A DNA stretch of 8,150 nucleotides, from NCBI GenBank assembly GCA_035630195.1, contig DASQLD010000158.1:1-8150 (forward strand). Reading direction: 5' to 3'. The stretch comes from DASQDN01 sp035630195 (lineage in GTDB: Bacteria; Acidobacteriota; Terriglobia; Bryobacterales; Bryobacteraceae). The notes beneath the pieces were generated by a model. The model had not been told where the DNA came from, made no database searches, and saw only the letters and a program-made list of their open reading frames with translations. Below, one piece after another: positions 1 to 5,994 of the stretch. Within the stretch, counting starts at the first letter, position 1. Every line of letters starts with the position of its first letter. The position numbers were made by a program, and so were the translations under genes.

Positions 1-1396
1 CTCGAATGTCTGTCACTTTGCCCGTGATGGCGCTCGCAGCCGCGGTCAACGGACTCGCCAGGAACGTGCGCCCGCCCTTACCCTGCCGGCCTTCGAAATT
101 ACGATTGCTCGTCGAGACGCTATATTCGCCAGGCTTAAGCATGTCGCCGTTCATCGCGATGCACATCGAACATCCCGCTTCCCGCCATTCGGCTCCGGCT
201 TCACGGAATACGCGGTCGAGGCCTTCTGCTTCGGCCTGACGTTTTATCTCCATCGAACCCGGAACCACCATGACACGGCAACCCGGATTAACCTTGCGAC
301 CTTTCAACACCGACGCAGCAGCGCGTAGGTCCGACATGCGCGAGTTCGTGCAGCTACCAATAAACACGACGTTCACTGACCGGCCCTGCAGCGACTCTCC
401 GGGCTGCAGATCCATGTAGCGCAGCGCTTTGACCAGCGATTCACGCTCGATCGGATCGGCCATGCTCGCCGGATCGGGAATCCGCGAGGTGATCGGAATA
501 CCCATACCCGGATTCGTTCCGAACGTGATCATCGGCTCGAGTTCAGAAGCGTTGATAGTAATCGTTCGATCGTATGTGGCGCCTTCGTCCGTCGGAAGCT
601 GCTTCCAACGCGCGACGGCCGCATCCCACGCCGCGCCCTTCGGAGAGGCAGGACGACCGTGCAGAAAGCTGTACGTCGTGTCGTCCGGAGCAACCAAGCC
701 AGCGCGCGCGCCAGCCTCGATCGACATGTTACAAACCGTCATGCGCTCTTCCATGGAGAGCGAACGAATTGCAGGCCCACAATATTCGAATACGCAGCCC
801 GTCGCACCACCGATCCCGATACGGGAGATGAGGTTGAGGATGATATCTTTCGCGGTCACGCCATCGCGTAACTGGCCGTCGACATAAACCTGATAAGTCT
901 GGGATTTACGTTGTAACAGGCACTGTGTTGCAAGAACGTGCTCGACCTCGCTGGTACCGATGCCAAACGCCAGCGCGCCAAACGCGCCGTGTGTCGCGGT
1001 GTGGCTGTCGCCACAGACCACGGTCATCCCGGGCTGCGTAAAGCCGCGCTCCGGTCCGATCACATGAACAATGCCTTGCTTCTCGCTATTGAAGCCGTAG
1101 CAGGGAATACCGAACTCTTTACAGTTGGCTTCAAGCTGCGCCACCTGCGTCGCGGCAATCTTGTCGACAATGGGAAGCGACCGGGGTGTAGTCGGAATGC
1201 TGTGATCGACAGTTGCAAGCGTCAGGTCTGGACGCCGCACTTTCACGCCGCGCTCCCGTAGTCCGGAAAAAGCCTGAGGCGATGTCACCTCATGAACGAG
1301 ATGTAGATCGATAAATAACAGCGCCGGAGCGCCTGGTTTTTCCGAGACGACATGGGAATCCCACAGCTTCTCGATGATCGTTCGTGGTTTACTCAT
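1..1396 (-). CDS. leuC: 3-isopropylmalate dehydratase large subunit (partial, C-terminus off the left edge)
   Basis: Large subunit of isopropylmalate isomerase, the [4Fe-4S] enzyme that with LeuD converts 2-isopropylmalate to 3-isopropylmalate in cytosolic leucine synthesis. The frame is open from the ATG at 1394-1396 to base 2, giving 465 codons with no stop. Family motifs are clear: FIDLHLVHEVTSPQAF near the N-terminus, TVDHSIPTT, GDSHTATHGAFGALAFGIGT and TFGTNPGMGIPI. The three cluster cysteines are Cys349 (in GSCTNSR), Cys409 and Cys412 (CSMC); their 60- and 3-residue spacing matches E. coli LeuC (347, 407, 410). By that comparison the full protein should be about 468 residues, so only about three codons and the stop are missing. 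The start has a good ribosome site (AGGAG, 6 nt away) and lies 9 bp after leuB, so it is the third gene of a leuABC operon. leuD may lie just beyond the edge; it is not visible. Identification is very secure. Confidence 0.97.
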   Translation of the reverse strand, partial: MSKPRTIIEKLWDSHVVSEKPGAPALLFIDLHLVHEVTSPQAFSGLRERGVKVRRPDLTLATVDHSIPTTPRSLPIVDKIAATQVAQLEANCKEFGIPCYGFNSEKQGIVHVIGPERGFTQPGMTVVCGDSHTATHGAFGALAFGIGTSEVEHVLATQCLLQRKSQTYQVYVDGQLRDGVTAKDIILNLISRIGIGGATGCVFEYCGPAIRSLSMEERMTVCNMSIEAGARAGLVAPDDTTYSFLHGRPASPKGAAWDAAVARWKQLPTDEGATYDRTITINASELEPMITFGTNPGMGIPITSRIPDPASMADPIERESLVKALRYMDLQPGESLQGRSVNVVFIGSCTNSRMSDLRAAASVLKGRKVNPGCRVMVVPGSMEIKRQAEAEGLDRVFREAGAEWREAGCSMCIAMNGDMLKPGEYSVSTSNRNFEGRQGKGGRTFLASPLTAAASAITGKVTDIR

Positions 1397-1402
1397 TACG
1401 AA

Positions 1403-1407
1403 CTCCT
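1403..1407 (-). promoter_or_regulatory. leuC ribosome binding site overlapping the leuB stop codon
   Basis: On the minus strand the sequence reads TAGGAGTTCGTAATG. The leuB stop TAG (1406-1408) is the first part of the Shine-Dalgarno element AGGAG (1403-1407), which sits 6 nt before the leuC ATG. A ribosome finishing leuB therefore ends on the leuC initiation site, which favours coupled translation. The overlap is seen directly; the coupling is inferred. Confidence 0.75.
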
Positions 1408-2488
1408 AAATTGCGGCTACGACTGCTTTGCCAACCTGCGTCGTCGTCGCGGGCGTCCCCGCCGGCTTCAGATCGGCAGTCACATCGCCGCTGTTTAATA
1501 CTGTCTCCATTGCGGCGTTAACAGCCGCGGCTTCTTCCTTAAGCCCGAAACTATACTCGAGCATTGCGGCCACCGATCCAATGGCTCCGAGCGGATTCGC
1601 CTTATCCTGTCCGGCAATGTCGGGCGCGGACCCGTGCACCGGCTCGTATAAACCGACCCATGCGCCGGAAGGCTTCTTGGCGCCGATCGACGCGGATGGC
1701 AGCATCCCGATAGAACCCGCGAGCACGGCCCCTTCATCGCTGAGAATGTCCCCAAACATGTTCTCCATCACCAGAACGTCAAAGCGGCGTGGATTCAATA
1801 CGAGTTGCATCGCACAGTTGTCGACGAGCAGATGGTCGAGCTCGACATCCGGAAACTCAGGCGCAACATCGGTAACCACTTTGCGCCAAAGCTGCGAGAC
1901 TTCGAGCACGTTTGACTTATCAACGCTTGTCAATTTTTTGCGGCGATTGCGCGCGAGATGGAACGCCATGCGGGTGACGCGCTCGATCTCGGCACGTGTA
2001 TAGGTCATCGTGTTCGTCCCACGCTCTTCCGCGCCGGAGCCACTGATCCCGCGAGGCGTCCCGTAATAGAGACCACCGGTCAATTCGCGCACGATGATCA
2101 TGTCCGTGCCTTCGACAAGCTCATTCTTGAGCGGCGAAGACTGAATCAAAGCTTTATAAGTTCGGACGGGACGGAGGTTCGCGTAAACGCCCATCGTCTT
2201 TCGAATCCCGAGCAGGCCCTTCTCCGGCCGCTTCTCCGGAGCCACATTGTCGAATTCAGGCAGACCCACAGCGCCCATCAAAGTCGCGTCTGCTTCCACC
2301 GCCAATTTAGCGGTTTCGTCAGGAAAAGGCGTACCCGTCTTGTGAATCGCGATGCCGCCCAGCAGAGCTTCACGCTGGTTCAGCTTGTGCTTGAACTTTT
2401 GGCAGACATGTTCGAGAACGCGCACGGCTTCACGCGTGACTTCCGTGCCGATGCCATCGCCCGGCACGATCAATACGTTTAGGTCCAT
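1406..2488 (-). CDS. leuB: 3-isopropylmalate dehydrogenase
   Basis: NAD-dependent oxidative decarboxylase that turns 3-isopropylmalate into the keto acid precursor of leucine (2-oxoisocaproate plus CO2); a cytosolic homodimer in the isocitrate/isopropylmalate dehydrogenase family. The 360-residue product has normal family length. Visible landmarks are the N-terminal VPGDGIGTEV, the substrate arginines Arg96, Arg106 (NLRP) and Arg134 (VREL), catalytic Tyr141 and Lys191 (VDKSNVL), metal ligands Asp223, Asp247 and Asp251 (in MENMFGDILSDEGA), and the nucleotide loop from His285 (HGSAPDIAGQDKANP). The leuB-type MENMFGDILSDE segment separates it from isocitrate and tartrate dehydrogenases. It begins 3 bp after the leuA stop (TAA TCT ATG). 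No convincing Shine-Dalgarno precedes it, so it probably relies on ribosomes arriving from leuA. No missing key residue was noticed. Confidence 0.97.
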   Translation of the reverse strand: MDLNVLIVPGDGIGTEVTREAVRVLEHVCQKFKHKLNQREALLGGIAIHKTGTPFPDETAKLAVEADATLMGAVGLPEFDNVAPEKRPEKGLLGIRKTMGVYANLRPVRTYKALIQSSPLKNELVEGTDMIIVRELTGGLYYGTPRGISGSGAEERGTNTMTYTRAEIERVTRMAFHLARNRRKKLTSVDKSNVLEVSQLWRKVVTDVAPEFPDVELDHLLVDNCAMQLVLNPRRFDVLVMENMFGDILSDEGAVLAGSIGMLPSASIGAKKPSGAWVGLYEPVHGSAPDIAGQDKANPLGAIGSVAAMLEYSFGLKEEAAAVNAAMETVLNSGDVTADLKPAGTPATTTQVGKAVVAAI

Positions 2489-2491
2489 AGA

Positions 2492-3664
2492 TTAGTCGGC
2501 GGCCGTGTGAGCGACAGAGCCCGTGACTTCACGAACGATCACGGCGATCTCTTCGTCCATTAGCCCTTTTTTACGATCCGCGGCAGCGGTAAAGCGCACG
2601 TATACGGCGTCGAGTTCCTCTTTCGTGAGCGCAAAGCCAAGATCCACGCAGCGACTATTCAGCGCATGCCGACCGCTATGCTTGCCCAAAACGAGCTTGG
2701 TCTCGGGAACTCCGACCGTTTTCGGATCAATGATTTCGTAGGTGGTGCGTTCTTTCAGATAGCCATCCTGATGAATGCCTGCCTCGTGCGCAAAAGCATT
2801 CTTACCCACGATGGCCTTGTTCGGCTGCGGCCCGAAACTAATCAGGGTCGATAGTAACTGGCTGGCGGGATACAGGTGCTCGGTGTGAATGCCGGTTTGA
2901 AAAGGAAGACGGTCGTTGCGCGTCTTCATCGCCATCACGACCTCTTCAAGAGCGCAGTTCCCTGCGCGCTCCCCAATGCCGTTGATGGTGCATTCTATCT
3001 GACGCGCTCCTGCCTGCACCGCCGCAATCGAGTTCGCGACTGCGAGGCCGAGATCATCATGGCAGTGAACGCTTACGATCGCTGTATCACCAAGAGCGTT
3101 ACAAATGCGGCGAATGAGTTGACCGTACTCATCGGGAACCGAGAAACCTACCGTGTCGGGTAAATTAACAGTTCGCGCGCCCGCAGCGACCACAGCTTTC
3201 GATACCTGCTCAAGATAGTCTGGGTCCGTTCGCGTCGCATCCTCAGCGGAAAACTCTACATCGTCAACGTGGCGGCGAGCCAGTTCGACAGCCGCTACCG
3301 CATCGTCCAGAACCTGCTGGCGGGACTTCTTCAACTTGAACTTCAAATGAATATCGCTGGTCGCGATGAAAGTGTGGATCCGCGGGCGTCGCGCGTTCTC
3401 GAGCGACTTCGCTGCGCGCTCCACATCGAGGGTACATGAACGCGCCAAGGCCGCTACCTGAACCCACGGAAATTCGCGCCCAACAGCGCGAACGGCTTCA
3501 AAATCACCCTCGGAAGCGATTGGGAAACCGGCTTCGAGTATGTCAACTCCAAGATCCACAAGCTTCGCTGCCATCTGAAGCTTCTCTGGCATGTTCATAC
3601 TACAGCCGGGAGACTGTTCGCCGTCCCGGAGCGTTGTGTCGAATATGTAAACTCGATTGCTCAT
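2492..3664 (-). CDS. leuA: 2-isopropylmalate synthase, short form without the C-terminal regulatory domain
   Basis: Condenses acetyl-CoA with 2-oxoisovalerate, the committed step to leucine. The 390-residue protein has the DRE-TIM barrel: FDTTLRDGEQSPG at residues 8-20 (Arg13, metal ligand Asp14), IHTFIATS (106-103 region start at 96), FSAEDATRTD, metal ligands His200 and His202 in VHCHDDLG, NGIGERAGN ending at Asn236, then HEAGIHQDG (293-301) and GKHSGRHA (327-334) of the subdomain after the barrel. Metal ligand positions match E. coli LeuA shifted by two. E. coli LeuA is about 523 residues; here the chain ends near the catalytic/linker part, so the leucine-binding regulatory domain is absent. 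leuB starts 3 bp later, leaving no room for a detached domain. The product should be insensitive to leucine (inference). Homocitrate or citramalate synthase are alternatives, but the leuB-leuC context and LeuA-type HTFIATS and GIHQDG motifs favour LeuA. The start matches the usual N-terminus; the only ribosome site is a weak GAGG 12 nt upstream. Confidence 0.93.
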   Translation of the reverse strand: MSNRVYIFDTTLRDGEQSPGCSMNMPEKLQMAAKLVDLGVDILEAGFPIASEGDFEAVRAVGREFPWVQVAALARSCTLDVERAAKSLENARRPRIHTFIATSDIHLKFKLKKSRQQVLDDAVAAVELARRHVDDVEFSAEDATRTDPDYLEQVSKAVVAAGARTVNLPDTVGFSVPDEYGQLIRRICNALGDTAIVSVHCHDDLGLAVANSIAAVQAGARQIECTINGIGERAGNCALEEVVMAMKTRNDRLPFQTGIHTEHLYPASQLLSTLISFGPQPNKAIVGKNAFAHEAGIHQDGYLKERTTYEIIDPKTVGVPETKLVLGKHSGRHALNSRCVDLGFALTKEELDAVYVRFTAAADRKKGLMDEEIAVIVREVTGSVAHTAAD

Positions 3665-3691
3665 TCCGGTTCTTTGCCTCGCTACAGACCC

Positions 3692-3720
3692 ATTATGCGG
3701 AAGGGACCAAGATTTAGCAA
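3692..3720 (-). promoter_or_regulatory. Predicted sigma-70-type promoter of the leuABC operon
   Basis: On the minus strand a TTGCTA -35 element (3715-3720) and a CATAAT -10 element (3692-3697) are exactly 17 bp apart. Transcription would start near 3685, giving a leuA leader of about 20 nt. That is too short for a leader-peptide attenuator or a T-box. Elements and spacing are seen directly; activity is inferred. Confidence 0.6.
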
Positions 3721-3732
3721 ATTAATAATTGC
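3717..3732. promoter_or_regulatory. AT-rich inverted repeat between the divergent promoters, possible LysR operator
   Basis: GCAA (3717-3720) and TTGC (3729-3732) form an inverted repeat around an 8-bp AT-rich centre. The arms lie inside the -35 elements of the leuA and lysR promoters. LysR-type proteins commonly bind such AT-rich dyads in the gap between their own gene and a divergent target, so this is the best candidate operator. The repeat could also arise simply because two TTGC-type -35 boxes face away from each other; the sequence cannot separate these readings. Confidence 0.4.
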
Positions 3733-3757
3733 GTGACTACCCATAAACAATCATAAT
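3729..3757 (+). promoter_or_regulatory. Predicted sigma-70-type promoter of the lysR gene
   Basis: TTGCGT (-35, 3729-3734) and CATAAT (-10, 3752-3757) are 17 bp apart on the plus strand, with the same -10 hexamer as the divergent leuA promoter. The predicted transcription start is near 3764, which lies after the first in-frame ATG (3760) and before the second (3775). This supports starting translation at 3775. Confidence 0.55.
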
Positions 3758-3779
3758 CTATGGAAGCTCTTTCCATGGA
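3757..3779. repeat. Nine-pair inverted repeat across both candidate lysR start codons
   Basis: TCTATGGAA (3757-3765) pairs with TTCCATGGA (3771-3779) around a 5-nt centre (GCTCT): eight Watson-Crick pairs and one G-T. The left arm contains the ATG at 3760 and the right arm the ATG at 3775. It could act as a DNA operator for autoregulation, or as an RNA hairpin hiding the start if transcription begins upstream of the predicted site. The pairing is seen directly; both roles are inferred. Confidence 0.45.
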
Positions 3780-4647
3780 ACTCTACCCACTTAAGGTGTT
3801 CCTCGCAGTGGCCACCGAAAGGTCCTTTTCGCGCGCAGCCGAGAAGATGCTTCGGACCCAACCCGCGATCTCTCTCGCCGTACAGCGGCTGGAGAGCGAC
3901 CTCGAAGAGAAACTCATCGATCGGTCGAGTACGCCGCCCATCCTCACTGACGCGGGACGCATCGTGCTCGAATACGCCAAGCGTTTCGAGAACCTCGAAG
4001 CGGAGATGCAAAACTCCCTGGCCGAGTTGCGCGACAACTCCGCAGGCCGCCTCATCATCGGCGCCAACGAATCTACTTCTTTATACTTGCTGCAGCATAT
4101 CGAGCAGTACCGGAGCCTCTATCCCAAGGTCAAGATCCAAGTCCGCCGAAGCCTGTCGAGCAAAATCCCGACTCAGTTGCTCGATGGCGACCTGGAGCTT
4201 GGAGTCATTAGCTACGATCCCGATGACCACCGAGTCATCTCCAAAGTGATCTTCACCGATCACTTAGCCTTTGTCGTATCGCCTCTTCACCGTTTTGCCA
4301 AGGCCAAGACTGTCTCGATAACCGATCTGGGCATGGAGACGTTTATCGCTCACAACGTTCTATCGCCGTATCGCGAAGTGGTGCTGCGCGAGTTTCAGCG
4401 CCATCGCGTTCCACTTAACATGGATGTCGAGATGCCAACGGTCGAGACGATCCGTAAGCTCGTACAGCGAAATGAGGGCGTGGCGTTTTTACCGCGTATG
4501 TGCGTCGAACAAGAGATCGAACAGAAGTTACTGCGCGAGATCAAGGTTGCCGAGCTAAACGTCGAGCGTAAGATCCGCCTCGTCTACCCGGCTAAGCGCG
4601 CTCTCAGTCACGCCGCCAAAGCATTTTTAGACGTGGTAAAGGCCTAG
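3775..4647 (+). CDS. LysR-type transcriptional regulator, divergent from leuA
   Basis: DNA-binding regulator with the two LysR-family parts. A winged helix-turn-helix covers residues about 2-60 (FSRAAEKMLRTQPAISLAVQRL, split by the turn, then LTDAGRIVLEYAKR leading into the linker helix). A periplasmic-binding-protein-like effector domain runs from about residue 91 (GRLIIGANES) to the end. At 290 residues it has usual length. I start it at the second ATG: it has a GGAAG site 8 nt upstream, the protein then begins MELYPLKVFLAVA as most relatives do, and the predicted transcript starts after the first ATG (3760), which would add five residues. Its divergent position next to leuA suggests control of leucine genes, with a pathway intermediate or branched-chain acid as ligand, as LysR proteins often regulate the gene facing them. 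Ligand and target are inference, and no specific family name is recognised. Confidence 0.92.
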   Translation: MELYPLKVFLAVATERSFSRAAEKMLRTQPAISLAVQRLESDLEEKLIDRSSTPPILTDAGRIVLEYAKRFENLEAEMQNSLAELRDNSAGRLIIGANESTSLYLLQHIEQYRSLYPKVKIQVRRSLSSKIPTQLLDGDLELGVISYDPDDHRVISKVIFTDHLAFVVSPLHRFAKAKTVSITDLGMETFIAHNVLSPYREVVLREFQRHRVPLNMDVEMPTVETIRKLVQRNEGVAFLPRMCVEQEIEQKLLREIKVAELNVERKIRLVYPAKRALSHAAKAFLDVVKA

Positions 4648-4653
4648 CGTCCT

Positions 4654-4671
4654 TCAGACTCTTACGTCTGA
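4654..4671 (+). other. Short hairpin in the gap between lysR and the serine hydrolase gene
   Basis: TCAGAC (4654-4659) and GTCTGA (4666-4671) form a 6-bp stem with a 6-nt loop. It ends just before the GTG at 4672 and 6 nt before the ATG at 4678, so it covers the region where the ribosome site would be. No run of T follows, so it is unlikely to be a terminator. It may modulate translation of the second gene, or be chance. Confidence 0.3.
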
Positions 4672-4677
4672 GTGGGA

Positions 4678-5994
4678 ATGCTGTTCCTACTTGTCTTATT
4701 CGTTTCTGCTCTGTTTGGCGGTCAGGACTTCACTGCACTCGACAATCTTGTTGAGAGTGAGTTGAAAGGGAGCGGCGCTCCTGGAGCCGTTGTCGCGATC
4801 GTTCAGGGCGATCGCGTTGCGCACCTCAAAGCCTATGGCGTCGCCAACGTGGAGACAGGGGAAAAGATGACTACGGATACGCTCTTCCGGATTGGATCCA
4901 CCACCAAGATCTTCACTGCCGCCGCGGTACTGAGTCTGGTCAACGACGGAAAGCTGGATTTGTCGAAACCGATCTCGACATACGTGAAAGGCTTGGATCC
5001 AGCAATCGGCTCGATCACAACGCACCAACTGCTGTCACACACGGCGGGTCTCGGAGACCGTGGCTCCGGAAATGGCTCGCACGATGACGCAGCGCTCGGC
5101 TTGACCATGCGCGCGCTCAAGAGCGACATGATCGAACTTACGCCAGGTGAGATTTTCTCCTACTCCAGCCTCGGCTACTGGCTTGCCGGTTTCGTTCTCG
5201 AGGAGATCTCAGGCAAGCCCTTTGCAGACGCTGTCACCGAACGTGTCTTTGAGCCGACCGGCATGAAAGGCAGCACGTTTCGTCCGCTCATGGCAATGAC
5301 CTATCCCATCGCGCAACAGCATGAAGGCGGTCCCGAGAAAACTCCAAAAGTAATTCGACCGTTTGCTGACGAAGCGAACAGTTGGCCCGGCGGTAGCGCA
5401 TTCGCAAGCGGCCGCGGTTTGGCAAACTTCATGTCGGCTTTTCTCAATAGCGGCTTGTCTGCAGAAACAATCAAGCGCATGTCATCTCCGCAAGCCGCGT
5501 TTCCGGGTTCACCGGACACTCACTATGGCTACGGACTTGTCACGTCGATGGACCGCGGAGTTCGAACCGTATCTCACGGAGGAGCGCGAATTGGATTCGG
5601 ATCGATGCTGACAATGGCGCCAGATCAGAAAGTGGGAGTCGCTGTGGTCGTGAATCGCAGCAACGCCATGCTTGGCAAAGTCGCGCAGAAGGCTCTCGAG
5701 ATGACAGTGAAATATGGTCCGGACAAAGCCGAAGCTCCGCCGTCCTCAAGCGGTCCCGCTATTTCCGACTCCGCCGGAACATATGTGGGTGGACCGATTC
5801 GCGTCGTCCTCTCGACGAAGGACGAAGCCGCCGAAGTATCGATGGACGGAAAGACGTATCCAGTCAAATCACTCGGAGAAGGAAGATTCCTCGCACAAGG
5901 TCCTGTCGGCTACTTCGTGCTTGTGCCGGGACCGGAGGGCAAGACGCGGTACATGCACACGAACTTGCGAGCCTTGCGCAGACTCAAACCTTAA
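4678..5994 (+). CDS. Secreted serine hydrolase, beta-lactamase/esterase (S12) family
   Basis: Member of the class C beta-lactamase-like serine hydrolases, which include esterases, D-amino acid peptidases and penicillin-binding relatives; the substrate is unknown. With numbering from the ATG here, the hydrophobic N-terminus (residues 1 to about 16, LFLLVLFVSALFGG) looks like a signal peptide, placing the enzyme outside the cytoplasm. The SxxK motif is Ser74-Thr-Thr-Lys77 (IGSTTKIFTAAAV), and LLSHTAGLGD follows. The second motif is Tyr162-Ser-Ser164, where the family normally has Tyr-x-Asn. The third is His300-Gly-Gly (SHGGARIGFGS). Residues about 355-438 form a separate C-terminal part starting SAGTYVGG, resembling the small beta-rich domain found in many relatives. 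Length, 438 residues, is ordinary for the two-domain type. An in-frame GTG at 4672 would add two residues. It lies 30 bp after lysR and is probably co-transcribed. A resistance beta-lactamase is unlikely. Confidence 0.88.
   Translation: MLFLLVLFVSALFGGQDFTALDNLVESELKGSGAPGAVVAIVQGDRVAHLKAYGVANVETGEKMTTDTLFRIGSTTKIFTAAAVLSLVNDGKLDLSKPISTYVKGLDPAIGSITTHQLLSHTAGLGDRGSGNGSHDDAALGLTMRALKSDMIELTPGEIFSYSSLGYWLAGFVLEEISGKPFADAVTERVFEPTGMKGSTFRPLMAMTYPIAQQHEGGPEKTPKVIRPFADEANSWPGGSAFASGRGLANFMSAFLNSGLSAETIKRMSSPQAAFPGSPDTHYGYGLVTSMDRGVRTVSHGGARIGFGSMLTMAPDQKVGVAVVVNRSNAMLGKVAQKALEMTVKYGPDKAEAPPSSSGPAISDSAGTYVGGPIRVVLSTKDEAAEVSMDGKTYPVKSLGEGRFLAQGPVGYFVLVPGPEGKTRYMHTNLRALRRLKP

Noticed and set aside
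429..887. 152-codon plus-strand open frame opposite leuC
   Set aside because: It lies wholly opposite the conserved leuC coding sequence, shows no recognisable motif, and is one of several overlapping antisense frames expected in GC-rich coding DNA.
1428..2482. Two long plus-strand frames (191 and 174 codons) opposite leuB
   Set aside because: They mirror leuB codons and are serine/arginine-rich without domain features; leuB itself is fully supported by catalytic residues.
3665..3690. Leader-peptide attenuator or T-box before leuA
   Set aside because: The predicted leader is about 20 nt, and no leucine-rich short frame or long stem is present before the leuA start.
3741..3763. CCATA/TATGG inverted repeat around the lysR -10 element
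   Set aside because: Only 5 bp per arm with a 13-bp gap; easily chance, and weaker than the repeats at 3717-3732 and 3757-3779.
4654..4690. Intrinsic terminator between lysR and the serine hydrolase gene
   Set aside because: The stem is only 6 bp with mixed base content and is not followed by a T-run.
3775..5994. An ampR-ampC beta-lactamase resistance pair
   Set aside because: The LysR gene is co-directional with the hydrolase and divergent from leuA. The hydrolase has HGG rather than the KTG motif, and YSS rather than YAN, so it is not a typical AmpC.
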